Source of the DNA: Clostridia bacterium
GTDB taxonomy: Bacteria; Bacillota_A; Clostridia; Christensenellales; Aristaeellaceae
Reading direction: 5' to 3'
Assembly: GCA_017517815.1 (NCBI GenBank)
Contig: JAFWYA010000015.1
Span: 1 to 41,378, forward strand
Length of the DNA stretch: 41,378 nt
Below the pieces are notes generated by a model. It was not told the DNA's origin and made no database searches. It saw only the letters and a program-made list of their open reading frames with translations. This document shows, piece by piece, positions 32,428 through 41,271 of this stretch. Made by a program: the position numbers and the translations under genes. How positions within the stretch are numbered: the first letter of the stretch is position 1; each line of letters opens with the position of its first letter.

Positions 32428-33624
32428 TCAGAACTGGCTGCGGGACAGATGGCGCTTGGTATCGGGACGTTCGCCGTTGAGGGCGGCCTCCTTCAGGTTC
32501 TTGAAACGCTCATGATAGAAGGCCACCTTCTCTTCATCCAGGGTTACGCCAATACCGGGCGCATCCGGAACCTTCATCATGCCGTTGCGGTACTTGTGCT
32601 TGCCGCCAACAATGATATCATCCAGCTCGTGGTGATAATGGCCGTCGATGGAGTAGCTGATCTGCGGGGTGGACGCGGCCAGCTGGATGTTCACAGCGGT
32701 GGACACGCCCAGTTCGGCGCCGGCGTGCATGCTCATGCCCAGACGGAAGGTATCGCACACGGCAGCCAGCTTCTTGGTGGCCCAAATGCCGCCCCACTTG
32801 TGAGGATCGGCCAGAATGATATCCACCGCGCCCTCGCGGATGCCAACGGGCAAAGAGTCAAAGTCAACCACGCACATGTTCGTAGCCAGAGGCGTATGAA
32901 TATCCTTGCGCAGGCGTGCCATGCCCTCAATGCCCCAGCAGGGATCTTCCAGGTATTCCAGACCGATTTCGTCCAGTTCCTTGGCGATCTTGATAGCGGT
33001 CTGGGGGCTCCAGCAGCCGTTGGGGTCGATGCGCAGCTTGAAATCCGGGCCAAAATGCTCGCGGATGGCGCGCAGCACCTTGATCTCATGCCACGGATCA
33101 TGGGCGCCGCCCTTGAGCTTCAGGCAGTTAAAGCCATAAAGATCCACGGCTTCCTGACAGAACTTCACGATATCTTCAGGCGTTTTTTCGCCGCCCTTGC
33201 CGGTAACCTCATCCTTCAGGCGGAAGAAGATATAGCCGGAGAAAGGCACTTCGTCACGATAACGGCCGCCGATCAGGTCGCACAGGGGGCGATCGGCCTT
33301 CTTGGCGATGATATCCCACAGGGCGATCTCAATACCGGCCACAGCAGCCAGACCGAAATAGCCCTGGAAATACGCCTTCATGTGGAAGCGTTCCAGAATG
33401 TTTTCAATGTTAAAGGGATCTTCACCCTTCAGTTTAGCGGCCATCTGCTGGATGCTTTCCTCGATGCCGTCGTCGCCGCGGGTTTCGCCGATATCCACAA
33501 TACCTTCATCGGTATAAACCTTGATCAGAGTACGGGTGGTGGAACCGCGATAGCCCTGGGACCAGAGAATAGGAGCCTCAAAGGGGACGTTTACCCGAGT
33601 GGTTTCAATGCGTTCAATCTGCAT
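32428..33624 (-). CDS. Enolase-superfamily acid-sugar dehydratase, glucarate-dehydratase-like
   Basis: 398 aa with AAAGGAG before the ATG. The N-terminal capping domain is followed by the barrel with K169-x-K171, D200, E226 and N249 as metal ligands, D273 (LADPH) and H300 (MSMHAG), an arrangement close to the glucarate/galactarate dehydratase group rather than muconate cycloisomerase. Such enzymes remove water from an aldonate or aldarate to give a 2-keto-3-deoxy acid. Together with the SDR, MBL and RraA-like genes it suggests a non-phosphorylative sugar route. Confidence 0.86.
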   Translation of the reverse strand: MQIERIETTRVNVPFEAPILWSQGYRGSTTRTLIKVYTDEGIVDIGETRGDDGIEESIQQMAAKLKGEDPFNIENILERFHMKAYFQGYFGLAAVAGIEIALWDIIAKKADRPLCDLIGGRYRDEVPFSGYIFFRLKDEVTGKGGEKTPEDIVKFCQEAVDLYGFNCLKLKGGAHDPWHEIKVLRAIREHFGPDFKLRIDPNGCWSPQTAIKIAKELDEIGLEYLEDPCWGIEGMARLRKDIHTPLATNMCVVDFDSLPVGIREGAVDIILADPHKWGGIWATKKLAAVCDTFRLGMSMHAGAELGVSTAVNIQLAASTPQISYSIDGHYHHELDDIIVGGKHKYRNGMMKVPDAPGIGVTLDEEKVAFYHERFKNLKEAALNGERPDTKRHLSRSQF

Positions 33625-33662
33625 AATGGAACTCCTTTCTTTCGTTGAGGTCTTTATTTACC

Positions 33663-34973
33663 TTATGAAATCCTGTACAGGGCTGCGCCAAAGGGCGGCA
33701 GCGTGTGCTTTCCTGCGCGGGCAAAGATTTTCTCAGCATTTTCCGGTGCTTCAAAGGGTACGGCATTACGCCCCAGATTGACGGCGCACAGGAGCTTTTC
33801 CTCAGCACAGACTCTTTCAAACACCAGCAGGCTTTCACCGGCCTCTACCCAACGGGTTTCACCCTTGAGCAGCGCGGGATGCTCTTTACGCATTTTCGCC
33901 AGTCTGCGCAGCAGTGCGGTACGGGCACGGCCCTCTTTGGTGACGGCGTAGCTCCAGTCCACCACCGTATTTTTGGCGTGGAAACGATCCGCCCACACGC
34001 AGTGAGGAGCATCGTCTGCCACCTCCATGCCGTTGTAGAGGAAGGGAACGCCGTCAATCCAGTAGTTCAGGCACAGCACAGCATCCATGCCGGCATGGGT
34101 CCATGCCTTTTCGTAGCGTGCACCTTTCACAGTGGAGGAATCGGACGTGCCGTGGGTATCAATGGCGCGCATATGGCGGGCACCCGCAGGCCACTTGGCA
34201 TTCGCCTTATCCCATGCGTCCTTCAGAGCAGAGGCAGGCGCCTCTCCACTCATGACAGCAGGAAAATTGTGTTTATACCAGCTGAAGGCATAATCCAGAT
34301 CAAAGGCGTAGAGCTGATCTTCCGGCCGTTCGCCTTCGCACAGCATGGTCACATCGGGCTTGATGGCCTCCAGCCTTCTGCGGCCTTCCTCCCAAAAGTC
34401 CAACGGCATAAGGGTTCCAACGTCGCAGCGGAAGCCGTCCACGTCGAAGTCCCGCACCCAATGCACCATGTTGTCCAGCAGATATTCCCGCAGTTCCGGC
34501 TTGGCAAAATCGTGAACCGGGAAGGCCCACACGCCCAGCGTGAAATCGCCGTTTTCATCGCGCTTGACCCAGTCAGGATGCTCCTGAATGTGCACCGCGT
34601 TCGGGCCGCAATGGAAGAACACCATATCCAGCCACACCCGCATGCCCAGCGCATGCGCATCCCGGACGAAAGCATGCAGATCTTCCTCCGTGCCATACTC
34701 AGGGTCAATGGCATAAAAATCCTTCATGCGGTACGGATTTTTGGGATTGTTTGTACCTGCGCCTCTCTGCCGTATGCTCCAGTAGCGCGGATCCATATCG
34801 TCATCCGCCTCAAAGATTGGGCACAGATAGACGATGGTCGTACCCAGGGAAGCGATATTTGGCAGCAGCTTCCTGGCCGCTTCCAGCGTTCCCTGCGGAG
34901 TGCAGGTGCGCAGGAATATCTGGTAGATGATACCGTTGTGCAGATACTCCGGAGAATGTCGTGCCTGTTTCAT
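33663..34973 (-). CDS. GH13-family alpha-amylase-like glycosidase, cytoplasmic
   Basis: 436 aa. The start is the ATG after TAGGAGGG; upstream sequence belongs to the permease. The barrel shows D184 as nucleophile (VDGFRCDVG), E213 as acid/base (MLCEGE) and the region D272 to D278 (IDTHGTSD) for the transition-state Asp. The WLDMVFFHCG strand is region I. No signal peptide, so it acts on imported oligosaccharides, with alpha-glucosidic linkages expected for the family. It lies 24 bases after the permease gene. Confidence 0.9.
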   Translation of the reverse strand: MKQARHSPEYLHNGIIYQIFLRTCTPQGTLEAARKLLPNIASLGTTIVYLCPIFEADDDMDPRYWSIRQRGAGTNNPKNPYRMKDFYAIDPEYGTEEDLHAFVRDAHALGMRVWLDMVFFHCGPNAVHIQEHPDWVKRDENGDFTLGVWAFPVHDFAKPELREYLLDNMVHWVRDFDVDGFRCDVGTLMPLDFWEEGRRRLEAIKPDVTMLCEGERPEDQLYAFDLDYAFSWYKHNFPAVMSGEAPASALKDAWDKANAKWPAGARHMRAIDTHGTSDSSTVKGARYEKAWTHAGMDAVLCLNYWIDGVPFLYNGMEVADDAPHCVWADRFHAKNTVVDWSYAVTKEGRARTALLRRLAKMRKEHPALLKGETRWVEAGESLLVFERVCAEEKLLCAVNLGRNAVPFEAPENAEKIFARAGKHTLPPFGAALYRIS

Positions 34974-34996
34974 AAAACGAAACCCTCCTATGTTCA

Positions 34997-35917
34997 TCAA
35001 CCCTTGACAGAACCTACCATGACGCCTTTGGCGAAGTACTTTTGGATGAAGGGATAGACCATCAGGATAGGAACAGTAGACACCACGATCATGGCGTACT
35101 TGAGCAGGTCGCGCATGCCTTCCAGCGCCTGTGCTTCTTCCGGATCCAGAATAGAGGAAGCGTCGACGGTGTTGAGCACCAGAATGTCTCTCAGGAACAG
35201 CTGCAGGGGGAACATGTCGCGGTCGCTGAGATAAATCATGGCATTGAAGTACGAGTTCCAGTGCGACACCGCATAGTACAGCGAGATGACCGAGATAACC
35301 GCCTTGGACAAAGGCAGCAGGATGGCAGTGAAATAGCGGAAGTCCGAGCATCCGTCAATAGCCGCCGCTTCGCCGAGCTCACTGGGGATGTTCTGAATGA
35401 ATGTGCGGGTCACAATCATGTTGTAGACCGAAATGGCACCCGGCAGCATCATCGCCCAGACAGTGTTTACAATGCCCAGTTCCCTCATCTGCAGGTAGGT
35501 AGGAACGATACCGGCAGAGAACAGCATGGTGAAGGTAAACAGGAAGGTGAAGAAGCCGCGTCCGGGCAAGGTCTTCTTGGACAGGGCAAATGCCGCACAA
35601 AGGGTCATGATCACGTTGATCAGCGTACCGCACACAGTATAGAAAATGGTGTTGCGGTAACCGATCCATACGACCTTGTAATCAAACACTTCCTGATAAC
35701 CGCGCAGACTGAAGTCCACCGGCCACAGAACCACCTGACCTGTCGATACCGCCTGGGGTGAGGAGAAGGAGGCGGACAGAACATAAATCAGCGGATAGAG
35801 CGTAACAATCAGCAGGAGGGCCATGACCACGTGAACGATGGCATAGAGCACCTTATCGCCCAGGGGATCCTTGATTTTTCTTCTTTTGGATCTGCGGGAA
35901 AGATCAATCGTGAACAT
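34997..35917 (-). CDS. ABC sugar permease, LplC/CUT1 type (second system)
   Basis: 306 aa from the ATG six bases after AAAGGAGG; an upstream GTG has the ribosome site inside its frame. Six membrane helices, the EAA loop GEAAAIDGCSDFRYFTAILLPL and C-terminus FAKGVMVGSVKG. Very close in pattern to the permease at 8054-8959. Pairs with the gene just upstream (35932-36855). Confidence 0.93.
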   Translation of the reverse strand: MFTIDLSRRSKRRKIKDPLGDKVLYAIVHVVMALLLIVTLYPLIYVLSASFSSPQAVSTGQVVLWPVDFSLRGYQEVFDYKVVWIGYRNTIFYTVCGTLINVIMTLCAAFALSKKTLPGRGFFTFLFTFTMLFSAGIVPTYLQMRELGIVNTVWAMMLPGAISVYNMIVTRTFIQNIPSELGEAAAIDGCSDFRYFTAILLPLSKAVISVISLYYAVSHWNSYFNAMIYLSDRDMFPLQLFLRDILVLNTVDASSILDPEEAQALEGMRDLLKYAMIVVSTVPILMVYPFIQKYFAKGVMVGSVKG

Positions 35918-35931
35918 TTTGCTTCCTCCTT

Positions 35932-36855
35932 TCACCACAGACTGGTCTCGCTGAGTTTTTTGGAGATCGAATTAACCACACAGATCAGGACGAGATTGAC
36001 AACGGAATTGAACAGTCCGATGGCTGTGGACAGGCTGTAATTGGGTACATTGCCGCCCGAGCCCAGACCGATTTTATACACATACGTAGAGATGACTTCG
36101 CTAGCGCCCAGATTCAGATTGTTCTGCATCAGGTAAATCTTTTCATAGCCAACGCTCATCACACTGCCCGCGCGCATGATCAGCATGATCGTTGCGGTAG
36201 GCAGAATGCAGGGCAGATCCACGTGCAGCACACGCTGCCAGCGGGATGCGCCGTCGATGATAGCTGCTTCATGCAGCTGGAGGTCTACAGCAGACAGAGC
36301 AGCCAGATACACAATGGCATTCCAGCCAAACTGCTGCCAGATGCCGGACCAGACATACAGGTGGGTAAACACCTTGGTCGAGCCCAGCGGATCCTGCGGA
36401 TATTCGCCGGTCAGAGCATGGAAGATCGTACCATACAGACCCACGCGCGGGTTGGCAATCTGCAGAATCATACCCACGATAACCACCGTGGAAATAAAGT
36501 GAGGCATGTAGGTGATGGTCTGGATGGCTTTCTTGTAGTGCTTCTGACGCACACAGTTGAGCAGAAGCGCAAACACGATCGGGATGGGGAAGCCAGCCAG
36601 AATGGAATAGGTGGAAATGGTAACCGTGTTTTTGATGATGGTCCAGCAGTTGTAGGTTTTAAAGAACTTGACAAAGTTATCAAAGCCTACCCATTTGCTG
36701 TTCCAGATACCGGAACGGATGGTGAATTTGCGGAATGCAATCTGCGCGCCCACCATGGGTACATAATGGAAAAGAATCAGGTAGATCAAGGGCAGGAGCA
36801 GAAAGCAGTAAATCTGCCAATGATTGATGATGCGCCTGAGAAGCTTTCTGTTCAT
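35932..36855 (-). CDS. ABC sugar permease, LplB/CUT1 type (second system)
   Basis: 307 aa from an ATG with a weak GAGG seven bases upstream; upstream codons read through the UUCG hairpin and are not expected to be translated. Six membrane helices, EAA loop HEAAIIDGASRWQRVLHVDLP, C-terminus KKLSETSLW. Transport substrate unknown. The start lies 18 bases after the intercistronic stem, so translation of the permeases is probably lower than that of the binding protein. Confidence 0.92.
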   Translation of the reverse strand: MNRKLLRRIINHWQIYCFLLLPLIYLILFHYVPMVGAQIAFRKFTIRSGIWNSKWVGFDNFVKFFKTYNCWTIIKNTVTISTYSILAGFPIPIVFALLLNCVRQKHYKKAIQTITYMPHFISTVVIVGMILQIANPRVGLYGTIFHALTGEYPQDPLGSTKVFTHLYVWSGIWQQFGWNAIVYLAALSAVDLQLHEAAIIDGASRWQRVLHVDLPCILPTATIMLIMRAGSVMSVGYEKIYLMQNNLNLGASEVISTYVYKIGLGSGGNVPNYSLSTAIGLFNSVVNLVLICVVNSISKKLSETSLW

Positions 36856-36872
36856 AAATGCCTCATTTCCGG

Positions 36873-36904
36873 GGGAGCTGCCGTCCCGAAGGACGGCAGC
36901 TCCC
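36873..36904 (-). other. Perfect 14-bp stem with UUCG loop between binding protein and permease genes
   Basis: On the minus strand GGGAGCTGCCGTCC-TTCG-GGACGGCAGCTCCC, a stem of 14 bp closed by an extra-stable tetraloop. No T run follows. It is well placed to protect the 3' end of the binding-protein mRNA and to give more binding protein than permease. Confidence 0.85.
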
Positions 36905-36936
36905 TGCAAATTGATTAGCTGTTTTTCGGAAGAGAA

Positions 36937-38541
36937 TTACTTGTACATACGGTCGTAAACGGCCTGCTGCACTTCCAGCACTTCTTCCATGCCGATGACC
37001 TTGAGCTGCTCGAGGTAAGCATTCCAGGCTTCGTCGGAGTAGATGTCCATGCCCTCGGCATTCATCATGAAGTTGGTGCGGGCGGTTTTGATGTAGGTTT
37101 CCAGATCGGTGATGGTCATGCTGACAGCGTCAGACTCTTCCTCGGTGTAGATGAAGCGCGGGATGTACTCATCTTCAGCGGGATAGGCCGCGCTGTAGGC
37201 ATACTGGATCTGGGAAGCGCCGTAAGCGGTGGTCAGAGGATTCTCGGGGATGATACGGCCGGAGGCGATGGCATACTCACGAGCCCAGGGACCATTCTGA
37301 TACCACATAATGTTCTGCACGGTGCCCCACAGGGTTTCCAGCTCCTTGAAGGAAGCGTCGATGTCCATGTTCTTCATGGAGGCCTTCAAGCCTTCGGGAG
37401 CGCGCTCCCAGTGCTTGCCTTCCTCGCCCCAGTGGTTGATGATGGACATATCGTCGCGGTAGAACAGATCCAGGAACTTGAACGCAGCCTCGGGATTCTC
37501 GCAGTCAGCAGTGATGACGGCAGCAGGGACGGGCAGGGAGGGATAGAAGGTAGTGGAGGCTTCACCGGCAGCATTCTTGAAGGGCTCAATGCCGACGTAT
37601 TCACCGATGCGGGGAGTGTTGACGGTGCCGAAGTTGGCAGCGCCCATGTGCATGCCGACGACAGGCACTTCCTGGTTCACCAGAGCGGCGACCTGAGTCT
37701 TGTCAGCGGTGAAGGTCATGGGATCCACCAGGCCCTCATCCAGCAGCTTGCGGATGTACTTGAGGCCTTCGCGGTATTCTTCAGTAGCGGCATAGTAGAA
37801 CACGTTGCCGTCCTTCACGGACTGCGCCTTGTCGGGCACATAGATGAACATGTTCATGATGGCCTGCCACCAGGAATCCTCATAATTGTTGGTGCTGGCG
37901 ATGAGGGGGATTTCGTCCGCTTCGCCGTTGCCGTTGGGATCCTGCTCCTTGAAGGCCTTGAGCACGTTGTAGAGCTCGTCGGCATTGGTGGGAGCCTGCA
38001 GATTCAGCTTGTCCAGCCAGGCCTGATACACCCAGATCTTGTCGTTGGCCTCATTGGTGAGGGACTGGTTGTACTGGGGCAGGGTGTAGAGGTTGCCGTC
38101 GGGAGAAGTAACCATGGGCAGGAAATTCACGCCGGTACGCTCGATGGCGTCCTTAATGAAGTAGGCGTCATTTTCCACATACTCATTCAGAGGAATGATC
38201 GCGCCGGCCAGAGCCCACTGATACAGCAGATCCAGACCGAGCTTGTTGTTGATGAGGATGTCGGGCAGTTCGGCGCCGGAGGTGATGGCCAGGGTCAGCT
38301 GGGTCAGCATCTCAGAGCCGTAGACTTCAAAGGTAACGTCGACGTTGGCCAGTTCTTCCATCAGAAGCGTCTGCCAGTTGGTTTCCCAGTCTTCAACGTT
38401 GGCGTGGGTGCCAATGCCGATGGTCAGGGAAACTTTTTCATCCAGGATGGGATACTCGCCATCAAAGGGAGCAGCCATGGCAGGGATGGCCAGGGAGAGG
38501 GCCATGACGAGAGCCACAACCAAAGTCAGAATCTTTTTCAT
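36937..38541 (-). CDS. Extracellular solute-binding protein (second Lpl-type system)
   Basis: 534 aa. Signal peptide about 1-23 (MKKILTLVVALVMALSLAIPAMAA), no lipobox. A DPNGNGEADEIPLI loop near residue 205 parallels the first binding protein. AAGGAGG lies eight bases before the ATG. First gene of the ten-gene operon, so transcribed most strongly. It should capture the oligosaccharide handled by the GH10 and GH13 enzymes. No ATPase in the operon; a shared MsmX-like ATPase elsewhere is expected. Confidence 0.92.
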   Translation of the reverse strand: MKKILTLVVALVMALSLAIPAMAAPFDGEYPILDEKVSLTIGIGTHANVEDWETNWQTLLMEELANVDVTFEVYGSEMLTQLTLAITSGAELPDILINNKLGLDLLYQWALAGAIIPLNEYVENDAYFIKDAIERTGVNFLPMVTSPDGNLYTLPQYNQSLTNEANDKIWVYQAWLDKLNLQAPTNADELYNVLKAFKEQDPNGNGEADEIPLIASTNNYEDSWWQAIMNMFIYVPDKAQSVKDGNVFYYAATEEYREGLKYIRKLLDEGLVDPMTFTADKTQVAALVNQEVPVVGMHMGAANFGTVNTPRIGEYVGIEPFKNAAGEASTTFYPSLPVPAAVITADCENPEAAFKFLDLFYRDDMSIINHWGEEGKHWERAPEGLKASMKNMDIDASFKELETLWGTVQNIMWYQNGPWAREYAIASGRIIPENPLTTAYGASQIQYAYSAAYPAEDEYIPRFIYTEEESDAVSMTITDLETYIKTARTNFMMNAEGMDIYSDEAWNAYLEQLKVIGMEEVLEVQQAVYDRMYK

Positions 38542-38602
38542 ATCAGATCCTCCTTCAATTTTTTCTGCGGATTTACGTTCTTTCCGCAGTTCTTGTGTTT
38601 TG

Positions 38603-38632
38603 AGTGTACACTGTGGCTGTGATCAGTGTAAA
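38603..38632 (-). promoter_or_regulatory. Promoter with overlapping palindromic operator
   Basis: On the minus strand TTTACA (forward 38627-38632) and TACACT (forward 38603-38608) have an 18-bp spacer. The inverted repeat TACACTG-N10-CAGTGTA (38607-38613 and 38624-38630) overlaps both elements. A site overlapping a promoter in this way usually serves a repressor. A second small hairpin CTGCGGA/TCCGCAG lies in the leader at 38565-38589. Confidence 0.65.
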
Positions 38633-38782
38633 TACGTTTTCCCCGATTTCATTCACCCTCATCCGGATTTTCACGGCCTTTCCGGTATTGATTCAGACCA
38701 TATGCTCAATTTTCAATCTCCTTTTTTCCGAAAATTCCACCTCTTTCCCCGGCAGTTTCGTCCCGGACTGCAGATTGGCGCG

Positions 38783-38811
38783 TTGCGCCTGACGCTATTT
38801 TTTTGTATAAT
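38783..38811 (+). promoter_or_regulatory. Promoter of the membrane AraC regulator gene
   Basis: TTGCGC (38783-38788) and TATAAT (38806-38811) with a 17-bp spacer, 62 bases before the start codon. Confidence 0.6.
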
Positions 38812-38872
38812 AATATGTGATCTTTCTTTTTTCTGTTCCATAAAGTCACACCAGAAAAGAGGCAGCTTTTTT

Positions 38873-41077
38873 ATGCTCAAATCCTTTTTTTCCCAGAAAA
38901 TACTGACACGTATTTTTATGGCGTTCTGCATTTTTCTGGTCGCACTGCTGCTGTGCACCGTTCCGATCATTCACCACAATGCGCAGAAAATGGAGAAGGC
39001 CAATCTGCAGGTTTACACCGATACGCTCAACCACAACCTGAATCTGGTCAACAATCAGCTTCAGGCCCTGCAGGCGCAGCTGATCAACTGGGGCAGGCAC
39101 AATGAGGTATTTCAGAAGTTTTGCAGAAACGAGGGAGAGATTGACTATATCACCCTGCGCTCCCTTCACTCCGCCCTGCAGCAGATGATCACAGATTATT
39201 CCTATGCGCAGGACGTGGTGCTGCTGACGCGAAACAATTACATCATCACCCGCCATCAGATGGCAGTGGACAGAATGAACCTGCTGGATACTTTTTTTCA
39301 GCAGGTGCTGGTCATTCCGGAGGTTACTTCACCGGAAACCTTCCTTGCAATGGCTGAAAAGGGTATGGAATGTCTGCCCGTCAGCAGCGCGGTATATGGC
39401 CATTACAACGCGCTGCTCCTGTTCCAGACCATCTGGTATGGCAATGTCCATCCTGCAGCAACCTCCATGATTGCCGTAGACGTGGAGCGAGTTCTGAACG
39501 CCATCGCTCCGGATGGTTTGCTGGAAGCGAGCAGCGTGCAGATTTTCTGGAAGGAACAGCCTATTTATACAACCGGTGTGCTTTCGCCGGATGTTGAGCA
39601 CATGACGCTTCATGCCCAAAGCAACACCCCGGGCATTTCCGTTACTATCTCTGTCTCGCGCGACATGCTCAACGCCGGTGTTTACGCTACAATCAAGACC
39701 ATGTGGGCGCTGGTGCTGGCAGCGTTGGTGGGGGGACTGGCCCTCATGCTGTTCTTTATGCTGCGCATGGGCAGGCCCATGCGCAGTCTGGTGCAGAAGG
39801 CGCGCAACCTGGCTCCTTCGCTTTATTCCAACGACGAGTATGATTATCTGTCCAAAACGCTGGAACAGCTGGATACAGCGCTCAAACAGCGCAGTGAAGA
39901 ACTGGACAGCCAGCGCCGCCTTCTGCAAAACAGCTTTCTGGAAAAGGCGCTTCTGGGTAATCTGACTTCACAGCGAACAAAGAAGGATTTCATGGCACTG
40001 TTTCCGGATTTTCCCCAGCATTACCATCTGGCGCTGCTGCACATGAACTTTGATCAGCACATTTCCAACGAGCATACGATGAATCTGGCTTTGTCCAAGC
40101 AACTGATCATCGGGCAGCTGCTGGCACGTCAGTTTTCGCAGCCGCTCTATCATTTCCCCGTCACCCCCAATCTGACCGCCGTCATTCTGCCGGATCAGCT
40201 GGGCAGCATGGACGCCATCGAAAACCTTCATGCAGCGTTTGTGAAAGAATACCATCTGCCCATGAATGTTTACGTCGTTCACTCCGACAACGGAGCAGAT
40301 GGCCTGAGTGAAGCCTATGCCCATGGCAAACGCCTCCTTCGTCTGGCAGCTGGTTATATTGAAAAACGAGTCTGGTCCATTGGTAACTTCCCCAAGCAGG
40401 AGAACCTCTCCGGCACGGATTACAGCCTGTTCCAGCTGTTCTATGAAGCCGTCAAACAGGCTGAAACCGAAACTGCTGTACGCTTTCTGCATCAGATTCA
40501 TGTTAATCTGCGGGATCAGTCTTCCCCGGAAGAAGTGCTCTCCGCACAGCCCTACCGGCGTACGCTGCAGTTTTTACATTCCATTCTTATCCGTATCAAG
40601 CAGGAACATTTTGAAGATTTGTGCGCTATTCAGCTTTTTTCACCCGATCTGGATCAGCCTCTTGCAGCCTATTTTGCCCGTCTGGAGGAATATACCGTTA
40701 CTCTAAGTGAAGCCCTGCTGGAGATCAAGCGTTCCCCCACAACCTTCGGTGCCGACATCGTAGCCTATGTGGATCAGCACTTCACCGATCCTGATTTCTA
40801 TCAAAAAACGGTTTCCGATTACTTTAATATTTCCGAAAAGGCTTTGCAGTCAGCCATGCGCAGTGCAACGCAGCTTTCCTTTGCTGAATACCTGGAGAAA
40901 AAACGGCTGGATCTGGCGCACCAGCTTCTGCTGAAAACAGACTTGAACGTAAAGGATATCGCCCAGCAGGCAGGCTTTGCCTTGTACAATACCTTTTACA
41001 AGGCCTTCAAACGCCGCTGGAACTGCTCGCCATCGGAATATCGTCTGCAATATAACGCCAACCAGTTGGGTGAATAA
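38873..41077 (+). CDS. Membrane-bound AraC-family regulator (two TM segments, large extracellular sensor)
   Basis: 734 aa. TM1 about 13-33, extracellular domain about 34-272 (helical start then mixed, Cache-like), TM2 about 276-297, a HAMP-like linker (about 300-375) and a C-terminal AraC helix-turn-helix pair (about 630-728) with SEKALQSAMRSATQLSFAEYLEKKRL and the second motif KDIAQQAGFALYNTFYKAFKRRWNCSPSEYR. This architecture is common for regulators of Lpl-type sugar operons in Clostridia and Paenibacillus. ATG chosen with GAGG ten bases upstream, after a TM-starting sequence. Divergent from the ten-gene operon and probably its activator, with the sensed sugar outside the cell. Confidence 0.92.
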   Translation: MLKSFFSQKILTRIFMAFCIFLVALLLCTVPIIHHNAQKMEKANLQVYTDTLNHNLNLVNNQLQALQAQLINWGRHNEVFQKFCRNEGEIDYITLRSLHSALQQMITDYSYAQDVVLLTRNNYIITRHQMAVDRMNLLDTFFQQVLVIPEVTSPETFLAMAEKGMECLPVSSAVYGHYNALLLFQTIWYGNVHPAATSMIAVDVERVLNAIAPDGLLEASSVQIFWKEQPIYTTGVLSPDVEHMTLHAQSNTPGISVTISVSRDMLNAGVYATIKTMWALVLAALVGGLALMLFFMLRMGRPMRSLVQKARNLAPSLYSNDEYDYLSKTLEQLDTALKQRSEELDSQRRLLQNSFLEKALLGNLTSQRTKKDFMALFPDFPQHYHLALLHMNFDQHISNEHTMNLALSKQLIIGQLLARQFSQPLYHFPVTPNLTAVILPDQLGSMDAIENLHAAFVKEYHLPMNVYVVHSDNGADGLSEAYAHGKRLLRLAAGYIEKRVWSIGNFPKQENLSGTDYSLFQLFYEAVKQAETETAVRFLHQIHVNLRDQSSPEEVLSAQPYRRTLQFLHSILIRIKQEHFEDLCAIQLFSPDLDQPLAAYFARLEEYTVTLSEALLEIKRSPTTFGADIVAYVDQHFTDPDFYQKTVSDYFNISEKALQSAMRSATQLSFAEYLEKKRLDLAHQLLLKTDLNVKDIAQQAGFALYNTFYKAFKRRWNCSPSEYRLQYNANQLGE

Positions 41078-41134
41078 GTGTACAGCAGCCGGAGATATCG
41101 CAAGCATTTGATAGCATAGGCCATGCAACTGTTG

Positions 41135-41202
41135 TTTTGACTGTTTCAAAGCAGTCAAAACATGCAGAAAACAGTCAAAAAGTGCATAATCGGCAGTCAA
41201 AA
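41135..41202. repeat. CAGTCAAAA repeat cluster
   Basis: TTTTGACTG (41135-41143) is inverted relative to CAGTCAAAA at 41152-41160, 41172-41180 and 41194-41202. Copy one pairs with the inverted one as a 9-bp hairpin 8 bases apart. The direct copies are spaced by 20 and 22 bases. The interval 41078-41271 has no other recognisable gene. Confidence 0.55.
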
Positions 41203-41271
41203 AAAGCATAGAAAAAAGCCGCCAAACCTTAAGGAATTGAAGTAGTCAATAGTTAGTAGACAGAAAATAAC

